A DNA stretch of 64,000 bases from an uncultured Collinsella sp. Lineage in GTDB: Bacteria; Actinomycetota; Coriobacteriia; Coriobacteriales; Coriobacteriaceae. Below the pieces are notes generated by a model. It saw only the letters and a list, made by a program, of their open reading frames with translations, was not told where the DNA came from and did not search any database. Positions 7,986 through 15,139 of the stretch are shown piece by piece; position 1 is the stretch's first letter; each line of letters begins with the position of its first letter. The DNA lies in the NCBI GenBank assembly GCA_902492935.1, contig CABUNJ010000008.1, forward strand, positions 23,244-87,243, in the 5' to 3' direction. The position numbers were made by a program, and so were the translations under genes.

Positions 7986-8200
7986 GTGCAAAAAACGGCA
8001 AATATGAGTACTGTTACCAATTTAGTAACAGCGTTTTTCCGTCCCACGGGCCCTTTTTGAGTTCCGCACAGCCTGCTTGGCGCCAAGATATTCCACATTC
8101 GTTTATTATCTCTTCAATGAATCCAAATTTTCGGCCCAAGTTTCTTTGTTTTTACTGCCACTAATCTAGTAACAGTACTCATATTTGCCGTTTTTTGCAC
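7986..8200. repeat. GAGTACTGTTAC inverted-repeat element, copy 1 (215 bp)
   Basis: A perfect 32-bp terminal inverted repeat (7986-8017 and 8169-8200) starts GTGCAAAAAACGGC and ends TGAGTACTGTTAC. The left arm also contains a local stem: CTGTTAC (8011-8017) can pair with GTAACAG (8025-8031), which competes with pairing to the far arm. The interior is AT-rich with no open frame. Read from either strand, the outer end leaves a T6 run after the stem, as in a rho-independent terminator with a very long loop. It lies between the 3' end of the nuclease-like gene and the lipoprotein promoter. Confidence 0.85.
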
Positions 8201-8239
8201 AGGGCATATAAACAGACCCCCCCCTATAAAGCCATAGTT

Positions 8240-9349
8240 TTACGCCGGCTTGAGCCCAAAGCACGCTCGGAGCGTATTCAGCAGAGCATCTTGCCTCTTT
8301 CGACGAGCCTCTACACGATTCTGATATCGCTTACCCATGCGTTGGTAAATGCGCCATGCGAGCGCTTCCATCGCTTCCATGTCGCAGAGCATTTCGTTGT
8401 TGACCGTCGCGACCTCGATTCCCATAGTAATCAAACCCGTGTTGCGTTTTTCATCATGAATACGTCCCCTCCGGGAGGAATGGCCCAGCTCACCGTTGTA
8501 TTCCAGGTCAAACCGGGCTGCTTCCTGATACGCATCGCAAACTGCATGTGGCATCCCCGAGATTGCCTGCGCGCGGTCATCGAACTCAATCTTGTAGTCG
8601 GTCTTAAAGGGACCGCAGGCAAATCCGCCATAGGAAAACGGAAGCGAAAACAGAGCGAGCATGATGCACTCCATGGGTGAGCGCAGGTTTTCCGACAGAT
8701 AGGGACACAGCCGCCGCAGTTGTTTGGCCGCACTCCCCTTGCATGCCGCAAGGTAATCTGCCAGGCGATCGGGCGTCAGCACCGGCTCGACTTCAAAGTA
8801 GCCCACGTCTGGCGGTTGGTCCTTGTCCTTTGCAAGCCTGTTCACGGTGGGCGAGCTGTAAGGGGGTAGATACTTCCCGCGGTCACTCAGCGAAATCTTA
8901 GAGCACAGCTCCTGAGCCAGGGCAAATGCCTGGATGCAGCCGACCTCGCGTGCGACGGCAACACAAAGGGCCTCGGGAGATAGACTGTACACCCCCGGTT
9001 CCACCTCTAGAATCGAGCCGGCAGGCAACCCGGAGCATACGGACCAGCTCACGCCAGGCATGCGGCGGCGCTGCGCCGCAGATCCCACCAGCAAGCAAAG
9101 ATCTTCTTGCACCTCGCCGCTTGCCGCCCCAATCCGCACCAAGTCGGGAAGATAGATGTCCTCGGCCGAGGGCGACGATGCATACAGTACGCTGCGCTCT
9201 TCATCGGGATTGAGGTCCTTCCAGCTTATGTAGCCCATCTGCCGGCGCTCGGCGCGCATCATGCGTAGCGCCGAGGCGCCTGTTAGGATTACGGAAGCCG
9301 CTAGCTGCTCTTTTGTCGGTTTGTTGCACCGCCTGATTGTTACCGCCAC
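8240..9349 (-). CDS. Putative DUF559-like nuclease of the PD-(D/E)xK type
   Basis: 369 residues from GTG at 9349, 8 nt after AGGGG; a TTG at 9367 would overlap comF. The N-terminal and middle parts carry no motif I can name. The C-terminal part, FDLEYNGELGHS (280-291) followed by HDEKRNTGLITMGIEV (298-313), resembles the core of DUF559/Vsr-like endonucleases, with acidic residues at 281, 283 and 299. Coriobacteria carry many such proteins, some resembling AbiEi-type antitoxins. A defence or nucleic-acid role is inferred, not shown. It follows comF by 11 nt and its 3' side abuts a repeat element; codon use looks less GC-biased than its neighbours. Confidence 0.55.
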   Translation of the reverse strand: MAVTIRRCNKPTKEQLAASVILTGASALRMMRAERRQMGYISWKDLNPDEERSVLYASSPSAEDIYLPDLVRIGAASGEVQEDLCLLVGSAAQRRRMPGVSWSVCSGLPAGSILEVEPGVYSLSPEALCVAVAREVGCIQAFALAQELCSKISLSDRGKYLPPYSSPTVNRLAKDKDQPPDVGYFEVEPVLTPDRLADYLAACKGSAAKQLRRLCPYLSENLRSPMECIMLALFSLPFSYGGFACGPFKTDYKIEFDDRAQAISGMPHAVCDAYQEAARFDLEYNGELGHSSRRGRIHDEKRNTGLITMGIEVATVNNEMLCDMEAMEALAWRIYQRMGKRYQNRVEARRKRQDALLNTLRACFGLKPA

Positions 9350-9360
9350 ATGAATCACCC

Positions 9361-10167
9361 CTACCAAACGCGTGCGATAGCAAGGCCATCGACTGCTGCG
9401 GCGCCGGCGCGCTTGAGTTCCGCCGAAGCCGCGGCCATCGTCGCACCTGTGGTGATAACGTCGTCGATAAGCAGCAGGCGCTTGCCCTGCACGTCCTCAA
9501 CCGTCTCGTACATGCCTTGGGCACGCTCGCGGCGCTCCTCACGACCGAGTTCGCGCTGGTCGCCATGCCCGTACTTGACGAGAGCATCGAGCAGGGGAAC
9601 ACCTGACAGCTCGCAAAATGGGCGCGCGATAGCCTCCATATGATCAAAACCACGCCGCCGAAACGCTGCCGCCGTCGCAGGCACAAACACCACCGCATCC
9701 GCACCGGACAGCACACCTCCTAAGCGTTCGGGCGCTACGACCTGGGCATGCAGGGCAGTGTCGTAGAGCAGCTCCGCCAGATACGGAGCCAGACGTCGCT
9801 CGCCCGCATCCTTGTACGCTTTAATGATGCGCGGCAGCGGATGCGCATAGACGGCGCACGCCAGGCAGCGGTCGAGCGCCTCCGCCATTGCCGAGGACGT
9901 GCCCTCGACCGAACACTCAGTGCACAGCAAATCCCCAAACGGGGCGCCGCATCGGGTACAGCTATGACGTGGGTCGATGAGCGTGAGCGCGGCCAGGCAG
10001 TCTTGGCAAATAAGCGCACCGGCGCGCTCGCAGCCGGCACATCGTGTTGGCGACAATGCCTCGAGCGCCTCACGTGCCACCCGCTCGGCAAACGGTAGCA
10101 ATTCGTCCGCAAACGGTAGGGCACCGGCACCCTGCAGACGGCTCAATATGTTCAGATGGCTCTTCAA
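9361..10167 (-). CDS. comF: ComF family phosphoribosyltransferase-like protein
   Basis: 268 residues. The N-terminal half has the double zinc ribbon of ComF: CAGCERAGALICQDC, then CTRCGAPFGDLLCTEC. The C-terminal half has the PRTase signature LLLIDDVITTGATM. ComF supports DNA uptake in naturally competent bacteria, but homologues occur widely in non-competent ones. The start is TTG at 10167, 7 nt after AGGGAGGG. That ribosome site is inside the second arm of a perfect 12-bp hairpin, so translation from a long transcript could be masked. The nuclease-like gene follows in the same unit. Confidence 0.9.
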   Translation of the reverse strand: MKSHLNILSRLQGAGALPFADELLPFAERVAREALEALSPTRCAGCERAGALICQDCLAALTLIDPRHSCTRCGAPFGDLLCTECSVEGTSSAMAEALDRCLACAVYAHPLPRIIKAYKDAGERRLAPYLAELLYDTALHAQVVAPERLGGVLSGADAVVFVPATAAAFRRRGFDHMEAIARPFCELSGVPLLDALVKYGHGDQRELGREERRERAQGMYETVEDVQGKRLLLIDDVITTGATMAAASAELKRAGAAAVDGLAIARVW

Positions 10168-10170
10168 GAC

Positions 10171-10206
10171 ACAACCCTCCCTACGTTCGGTCGCAGGGAG
10201 GGTTGT
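10171..10206 (-). terminator. Hairpin between ricT and comF that contains the comF ribosome site
   Basis: The 12-bp arms ACAACCCTCCCT (10171-10182) and AGGGAGGGTTGT (10195-10206) are perfectly complementary, with a 12-nt loop. It follows the ricT stop by about 65 nt on the minus strand. The expected T run is weak, and the comF Shine-Dalgarno lies in the stem, so it may work as an RNA switch as well as or instead of a terminator. Confidence 0.55.
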
Positions 10207-10269
10207 TGATTCGGCGCTATGATACCCCGATGCGCTCGGGGCAAGGCGGGCTAAATCCGCTCGCGGGCG

Positions 10270-11970
10270 TTATTCGCCGGCGGGCGGTTGTGGTGCGGAC
10301 GAAGACGGGGTCGAGCCCTCGCCACCATCCTGGCGCGGCTTGCGGGAACGGCGACGGCGACGGCGCTTTTGACCCTGGTCGGCCGAGCCCTCGCCACCGC
10401 GATCCTCGCGCGGCTCGCGCTCGTCGCGAGCGGCGCCACGCGAAGCCTTAGCAGTCGCTCCCCCGCCATCTCCGGGACGACGGCGCGTGACCTTGACCTC
10501 GCCATCCGAGACCTGATCGGCCACGGAGGGCACTGAGGGCTTCTGTTGCGCGCCCGAGGAATGGCGACGGCGCGGACGCGGCGCGCGCTCCTCCTCGCCA
10601 CGTGACTTGCCGCCCTTGTCGACAGGCGCATCGGAGGCCGAGGGGCCCTTGGAAGCGGCACCAGCCTCGCGAGCAGCTGCGGCGCGGAAGGCGTCCTCGC
10701 GCTCCTCGCTCGACAGATGACGGCGACGGCGGCGTGTGGGGTTCATGCCACCGCCGCGATTCTGCTGCTGGGGCTGCTGAGCCTCGCGCTCACGGGAAGC
10801 GTTCTTGCCCGCGGCTGCAGCCTCGGTAGCATCGCCCGAGCCCGCGCGCTTGCGACGACGACGGCCACCGGCGGCCTCCTCGGCCTCGGGTGCCTCGGCC
10901 TTGCCGCGGCCCTTTCCGCGGCCACGACCCTCGCCCTGGCTCTGAGCAGCGCGGGCATCGGATTCGGCATCGCGACGACGGCGCTTGGGCATCGACGTGC
11001 CGGCCAGACGGTCGGCACTCGACAGGCCATCGCCCACGTCGACGCCGTTCTCGCGATCGAGTTCCATGAGCGCCAGACGCATCTCGGGCGACTCGATGCG
11101 CTCGAGCACGTCGCGCGTCACGCAATCGGGGCGGCAGTTGCAGCCCTGCTCGGCGGCCTTCTTTTTGCAGCCCTCCGAGCACGTCATATCGGCCAGGTTG
11201 ACCTTAAAGACTTTGCCGTTCTCCAAGCGCAGCACCAGCTGCTCACGCGGCGTGTCATATTCCTGGATACGCGCCTTGCCAAGCGGCGTATCGATGAGCG
11301 TCTTCTTTTTGGGCGCACGGCTCTTAAAGTCCTTGTACGCCTCGAACTCATAACGCAGGCAGCACATCAGGCGGCCGCAAACGCCGCTGATCTTGGACGA
11401 GTTGAGTGGCAGGTCCTGCTCTTTTGCCATGCGAATCGAGACGGGTTCAAACTGTCCGCCAAAGCGCGTGCAGCAGAGCTCCTGTCCGCACTGGGCGTAG
11501 CCACCCACCAGGCGGGTCTCGTCACGCACGCCAATCTGGCGCATGTCGACGCGAATGTGCAGCGTCGAGGACAGGTCCTTGACGAGCTGACGAAAATCGA
11601 CGCGCTCCTCGGCCGCAAAGTAGAACACGGCCTTCTCGCCGCCAAACAGGTACTCGACGCCGACCGGCTTCATCTCGAGGTCGAGCTCCTTGACCAGGCG
11701 GCGGAAGTCGACCATGGCCTCGTCGCCCTGGATGGCCAGGTCGTCGGCAAGCTGCAGGTCGATGTCGCTCGCCACACGCAGCACGGGCTTGAGCGGCTGA
11801 CCGATCTCATCTTGCGGCACCTCGAAGGGATCGGCCGTGACCAGGCCGATCTCGGTTCCGCGCTCGGTGGAGCAAATGGCATAATCGGCCTCGAGGATAT
11901 CCAGATCCTGCGGATCGAACCACAGGTCGCGCGAGGCGTAGGTAAACTTAACGGGTACGACTAACGGCAT
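10270..11970 (-). CDS. ricT: PSP1 domain protein RicT (YaaT) with long basic tail
   Basis: 566 residues, about twice the usual length. Residues 1-300 are the PSP1/YaaT domain with its Cys signature (YAQCGQELCCTRFGG, then CGRLMCCLRYEFEAYKDFK). Residues from about 310 to the end form a low-complexity tail rich in Arg, Gly, Ala, Glu and Lys with repeated RRRRR-type blocks. In Bacillus RicT joins RicA/RicF to guide RNase Y and mRNA processing. The tail suggests direct RNA binding, which is inference. Its start overlaps the holB stop by 10 nt, and tmk-holB-ricT mirrors the order in Bacillus. Confidence 0.9.
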   Translation of the reverse strand: MPLVVPVKFTYASRDLWFDPQDLDILEADYAICSTERGTEIGLVTADPFEVPQDEIGQPLKPVLRVASDIDLQLADDLAIQGDEAMVDFRRLVKELDLEMKPVGVEYLFGGEKAVFYFAAEERVDFRQLVKDLSSTLHIRVDMRQIGVRDETRLVGGYAQCGQELCCTRFGGQFEPVSIRMAKEQDLPLNSSKISGVCGRLMCCLRYEFEAYKDFKSRAPKKKTLIDTPLGKARIQEYDTPREQLVLRLENGKVFKVNLADMTCSEGCKKKAAEQGCNCRPDCVTRDVLERIESPEMRLALMELDRENGVDVGDGLSSADRLAGTSMPKRRRRDAESDARAAQSQGEGRGRGKGRGKAEAPEAEEAAGGRRRRKRAGSGDATEAAAAGKNASREREAQQPQQQNRGGGMNPTRRRRRHLSSEEREDAFRAAAAREAGAASKGPSASDAPVDKGGKSRGEEERAPRPRRRHSSGAQQKPSVPSVADQVSDGEVKVTRRRPGDGGGATAKASRGAARDEREPREDRGGEGSADQGQKRRRRRRSRKPRQDGGEGSTPSSSAPQPPAGE

Positions 11971-13088
11971 TTCAGTGCCTTCCTGATATCGAACAGCATG
12001 ACCTCGATGACCAGCTGGGGAGTAACATTTCTGGCGATGTTGCGCTCGGCGGTCGCGACTACCTCGAGCGCCCGGGTGGCACCCGCAACATTGGTCGCGG
12101 CGGCAAGCCGACCGATCGTGTCGCGCACGTCTTCGTTCACCACGTCGGCCGCCTCGTCCTGAAGCGTCAGCAGCACGTCGCGCATGAGCGTCCGCGCGCT
12201 CGCCAGCGCTTCCATGATACCCGAACGCTCGCGCGCGTTGAGTTCGCGCTTGTTGCGGTCCTCAAGCTGCTTCAATGCTCCACGCGACAGGTAATCGGCG
12301 TTTTGTTCGAGTACCTTTTCCTGCGTGGACTTGACCTCGGCGAGCGGCGCCTTAACGGCGACGATGAGTGACTTGGCGCGACTGAGCACGTCGGCCTCGT
12401 CGGCGGCGATAAGCGAATCGATGGCGCGGACCATCTGACGGCGGGCGTCCTGGCGCTCGGCGCTCTTGAGGAACTCGATGCCACGCGTGGGGCTTCCCGC
12501 TACGGCAACGGCCATGCGGCAACGCGCAGGGTCCTGACCGGTGGCGCGACTCACGGCCTGCGCGGCGACGGCGGGCGATACCAGCCGAAACGGCACGCAC
12601 TGGCAGCGGCTCACGATGGTGGGCAACATCACGTCTGCCGAGGTGCCCAGCAGGATGAACATAACGCCCTCGGGCGGCTCCTCGAGTGTTTTGAGCAGTG
12701 CGTTGGCGGTGTTGGCGCGCAGCAGCTCGGCACGGTCGATGATGTAGACCTTGGCCTTGGCACGGATGGGCGCCAGAGGCACGTCATCGAGCAGCTCGCG
12801 GGTCTGGGCGATGAGGTAGCCCGTGGCGCTCTCGGGCGTGTAATAGTGCACGTCGGGGTGCGTATGGCGGGCGACGCGCACGCAGCTATCGCATGAGCCG
12901 CAGCCATCCTGCTCACACAGGAAGGCTTGGGCGAGCGCCCACGCGGCGTCGAGCTTGCCCGCGCCGGGCGCGCCCAAAAACAGGTAGGCGTGCGATGCGC
13001 GACCGCTGGCGACGGCATTGGTCAAAAAGTCGCGCACACGCTCTTGGGTGTCGAGCTTGGCCAGCAGGCTTGCCTGAGCGGGGACCAT
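11961..13088 (-). CDS. holB: DNA polymerase III subunit delta'
   Basis: 375 residues from ATG at 13088, 1 nt after the tmk stop. The clamp-loader AAA+ fold shows a P-loop-like GAPGAGKLDAAWALA, a zinc module with four Cys (CEQDGCGSCDSC), YIIDRAELLRANTANALLKT and LEEPPEGVMFIL, ending with a helical C-terminal domain. It works in the DnaX complex that loads the sliding clamp. The tmk-holB-ricT order supports the name. Confidence 0.92.
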   Translation of the reverse strand: MVPAQASLLAKLDTQERVRDFLTNAVASGRASHAYLFLGAPGAGKLDAAWALAQAFLCEQDGCGSCDSCVRVARHTHPDVHYYTPESATGYLIAQTRELLDDVPLAPIRAKAKVYIIDRAELLRANTANALLKTLEEPPEGVMFILLGTSADVMLPTIVSRCQCVPFRLVSPAVAAQAVSRATGQDPARCRMAVAVAGSPTRGIEFLKSAERQDARRQMVRAIDSLIAADEADVLSRAKSLIVAVKAPLAEVKSTQEKVLEQNADYLSRGALKQLEDRNKRELNARERSGIMEALASARTLMRDVLLTLQDEAADVVNEDVRDTIGRLAAATNVAGATRALEVVATAERNIARNVTPQLVIEVMLFDIRKALKCR

Positions 13089-13089
13089 G

Positions 13090-13773
13090 TTACTCGGCCT
13101 CCTGGGCAAGCGCGGCGGTGACGGCGTCCTGGGAAATGTCGAGGCCGTAGGCGCGAACCTGCTCGACCGTCTTCTCGAAGACTTCCTCGATGGTCGCGGT
13201 GGCGTCGATGAGCTTTACGCGGTTTGGCTCCTCGGCGGCAATTGCGCAAAAGCCCTGGTAGACACGCTTTTGGAAGGCCATGCCCTTGGCCTCCATGCGA
13301 TCTGCCGCGCCACGGGCTGCCATACGTAGCGCCGCCTGCTCGGGTGTGATGTGGTAGACGAGAGTGAGCGCCGGGTGCGTCCCCGCGACGGCCAGGTTGT
13401 TGGCATCGCGCACTATCTGGCGATCGAGGCCATCGGCAAATGCCTGATAGCAGGTCGTGGAATCGTAGAAGCGATCGCACAGGACCACCTTGCCGGCAGC
13501 GAGGGCGGGCGCGATGACCTCGTGCACTAACTGAGCGCGTGCCGCCTCGTAGAGCAGCAACTCGCAGGTGTCGCCCATCGCCGTGTTGGCGGGGTCGAGC
13601 AGCAGAGCACGGATCTTTTCGCTGATGGCGGTACCGCCCGGCTCGCGCAGGCTCACAACCTGGTAGCCAGCGAGTTCAAGAGCGCGGGCAAGCAGGCGCG
13701 CCTGCGTGGACTTGCCGGCGCCATCGACGCCCTCGAGCGTGATAAAGCTATGTTGAGCGGGCTCAAAAGCCAT
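13090..13773 (-). CDS. tmk: Thymidylate kinase
   Basis: 227 residues. P-loop LEGVDGAGKSTQARLLA near residue 14, the DR(F/Y)-type motif CDRFYDSTTCYQ near 100, and the lid region RMAARGAADRMEA. It phosphorylates dTMP to dTDP in the cytoplasm. It is the first gene of the tmk-holB-ricT unit. Start at 13773, with AAGGGG just upstream. Confidence 0.95.
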   Translation of the reverse strand: MAFEPAQHSFITLEGVDGAGKSTQARLLARALELAGYQVVSLREPGGTAISEKIRALLLDPANTAMGDTCELLLYEAARAQLVHEVIAPALAAGKVVLCDRFYDSTTCYQAFADGLDRQIVRDANNLAVAGTHPALTLVYHITPEQAALRMAARGAADRMEAKGMAFQKRVYQGFCAIAAEEPNRVKLIDATATIEEVFEKTVEQVRAYGLDISQDAVTAALAQEAE

Positions 13774-13874
13774 GGGCGCAGCCCCTTCCTACAAGGCGCG
13801 TAAATGCAGATATATCAACTAAGCCATGATACCCCAGTGCTCGGCGCGTCCCCAATAGCTAAAGTGCCTTTCCA

Positions 13875-13943
13875 AAGTTGCGGTGAAATAGGGACTGATT
13901 GAAGCTCTGAGACCGCCAAACAGTCCCTATTTCACCGCAACTT
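13875..13943. repeat. AGTTGCGGTG palindromic element, copy 1 (69 bp)
   Basis: The perfect 23-bp arms at 13875-13897 (starts AAGTTGCGGTGAAATAGG) and 13921-13943 enclose 23 nt. A close relative lies at 49004-49070. It sits between tmk and the promoter of the zinc-ribbon gene. Confidence 0.85.
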
Positions 13944-13968
13944 ATGATGGGGAATTTTGTGCGCTGGG

Positions 13969-13974
13969 TATAAT
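13969..13974 (+). promoter_or_regulatory. -10 box of the zinc-ribbon gene
   Basis: A consensus TATAAT lies 37 nt before the ATG at 14012. No good -35 is seen at the right distance, because the palindromic element ends 25 nt upstream. Confidence 0.5.
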
Positions 13975-14011
13975 CGTCGTATTGCATTGAAATGTGGCGA
14001 AAGGAGTGGCA

Positions 14012-14995
14012 ATGTCTCGGTATTGCGCCTCGTGCGGCAAACTTCTTGCAGATGATGCCAAGTTCTGCACCTCGTGCGGTGCACCCGTTGAGCAAACAAC
14101 CGCGAGCGATAGCCAGCCCGCTTTTGAGCAGACCGGTTCCCTCGATACGCCGCAAGCCAAGGCGGACGACCCCCTCGCCTATCGCCCCGACCTCGCCGCA
14201 GGCCCCGCGGCCGTCGAGACCACGCAGCGCATACCCGTCGCGAGCGGCTCGCCCCAACAGCAGCCGGCTCCCGCATACGCGCCCGCTTCGCCACAGACCC
14301 CCGCTCCCAAAAAGAGCGGCACCGGGCCGCTTATCGCCGTTATCGTTGTGCTGGTGGCGATCATCATCGCCCTGGTCGTTTTCTTTGTGATCAAGCCTTT
14401 CGACAACGCCGCCACGCAGACGACTGCCGAGGTAGCTAAGCTGCACCATGACGTCGACGACGATGACCTAAAGCCTCTCGGCGATCCCAACAGCCTGTAC
14501 GACGATGATGACGATGACGACGAGGATGGCGGCGAAGCAACGCTCTCCGAGCAGAATCTCTACCGCCGACTGAGCGAATACTACGACTTGCTCGAAGACC
14601 TCGACAACTACGTCCGTGGCTGCGCGCAGAACTTCAACGGCAGCTATCTGGAAGAGGATCGAACCACCCGTCAAAATCTCGCCGACGTCGCCGAGCGCAC
14701 GGAGGACACCATCGAGCAGTATTATGACATCGTCGAGGACCTAGACGTCCCGACGAGCTCCAAGAACTACAGCTCCTGGAAGGACATCATCGCCCTGTAC
14801 GACGACCTGGATCACCGCATTGACGCAATCTGTGATGCCTGGGAGATCAGCCTGAAATACGCCAAGCCTGCGGACCACAAGAATGAGATCGTGGCGCCGC
14901 TGTCGCGCGACAACGTGGCGGGCACCAATGACAATAAGTACCGCCTAGACTTTGAGGAGCGCTATCCCGGCGCCAAACCCGTCGAAGTGAACTAG
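14012..14995 (+). CDS. Zinc-ribbon single-pass membrane protein
   Basis: 327 residues from ATG at 14012, with AAGGAG 5 nt upstream. The N-terminus YCASCGKLLADDAKFCTSCG is a double-CxxC zinc ribbon. A Pro/Ala/Gln-rich linker follows, then one membrane segment near residues 105-128 (LIAVIVVLVAIIIALVVFFV). The rest would be outside and includes an unbroken run of seven Asp and an alpha-helical domain of about 150 residues with no family I know. Such zinc-ribbon anchors are common in Actinobacteria and Firmicutes; the role is unknown. Palindromes flank it on both sides. Confidence 0.8.
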   Translation: MSRYCASCGKLLADDAKFCTSCGAPVEQTTASDSQPAFEQTGSLDTPQAKADDPLAYRPDLAAGPAAVETTQRIPVASGSPQQQPAPAYAPASPQTPAPKKSGTGPLIAVIVVLVAIIIALVVFFVIKPFDNAATQTTAEVAKLHHDVDDDDLKPLGDPNSLYDDDDDDDEDGGEATLSEQNLYRRLSEYYDLLEDLDNYVRGCAQNFNGSYLEEDRTTRQNLADVAERTEDTIEQYYDIVEDLDVPTSSKNYSSWKDIIALYDDLDHRIDAICDAWEISLKYAKPADHKNEIVAPLSRDNVAGTNDNKYRLDFEERYPGAKPVEVN

Positions 14996-15015
14996 CGCTT
15001 TGTCGTTCCCGAGCC

Positions 15016-15069
15016 GGCAGTTAGGGACGTTCCTAAACTGCCGACAGAAAAGGAACGTCCCTAACTGCC
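15016..15069. repeat. GGGACGTTCC palindromic element (54 bp)
   Basis: The perfect 19-bp arms GGCAGTTAGGGACGTTCCT (15016-15034) and its complement (15051-15069) enclose 16 nt. It begins 20 nt after the stop of the zinc-ribbon gene. The GGGACGTTCC core recurs in degraded form near 39352 and 55744. Confidence 0.85.
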
Positions 15070-15073
15070 AGAT

Positions 15074-15112
15074 AAAAAACGAGCGAGGATTTTGAGGTCC
15101 TCGCTCGTTTTT
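15074..15112. terminator. Bidirectional terminator between the zinc-ribbon gene and topA
   Basis: A run of six A (15074-15079), stem CGAGCGAGGA, an 8-nt loop, the complement TCCTCGCTCG and then TTTTTGTTTT. It serves the plus-strand zinc-ribbon gene and the minus-strand topA. Confidence 0.9.
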
Positions 15113-15139
15113 GTTTTAGGTGATGTTTCGACCGTGCGG

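Noticed and set aside
7986..8200. Insertion sequence remnant with transposase
   Set aside because: The inverted repeats look like IS ends, but no transposase fragment is present in any of the three copies.
13859..14449. 196-codon frame overlapping the zinc-ribbon gene
   Set aside because: It covers a palindrome and the opposite strand of a gene with a clear zinc ribbon, ribosome site and -10 box.
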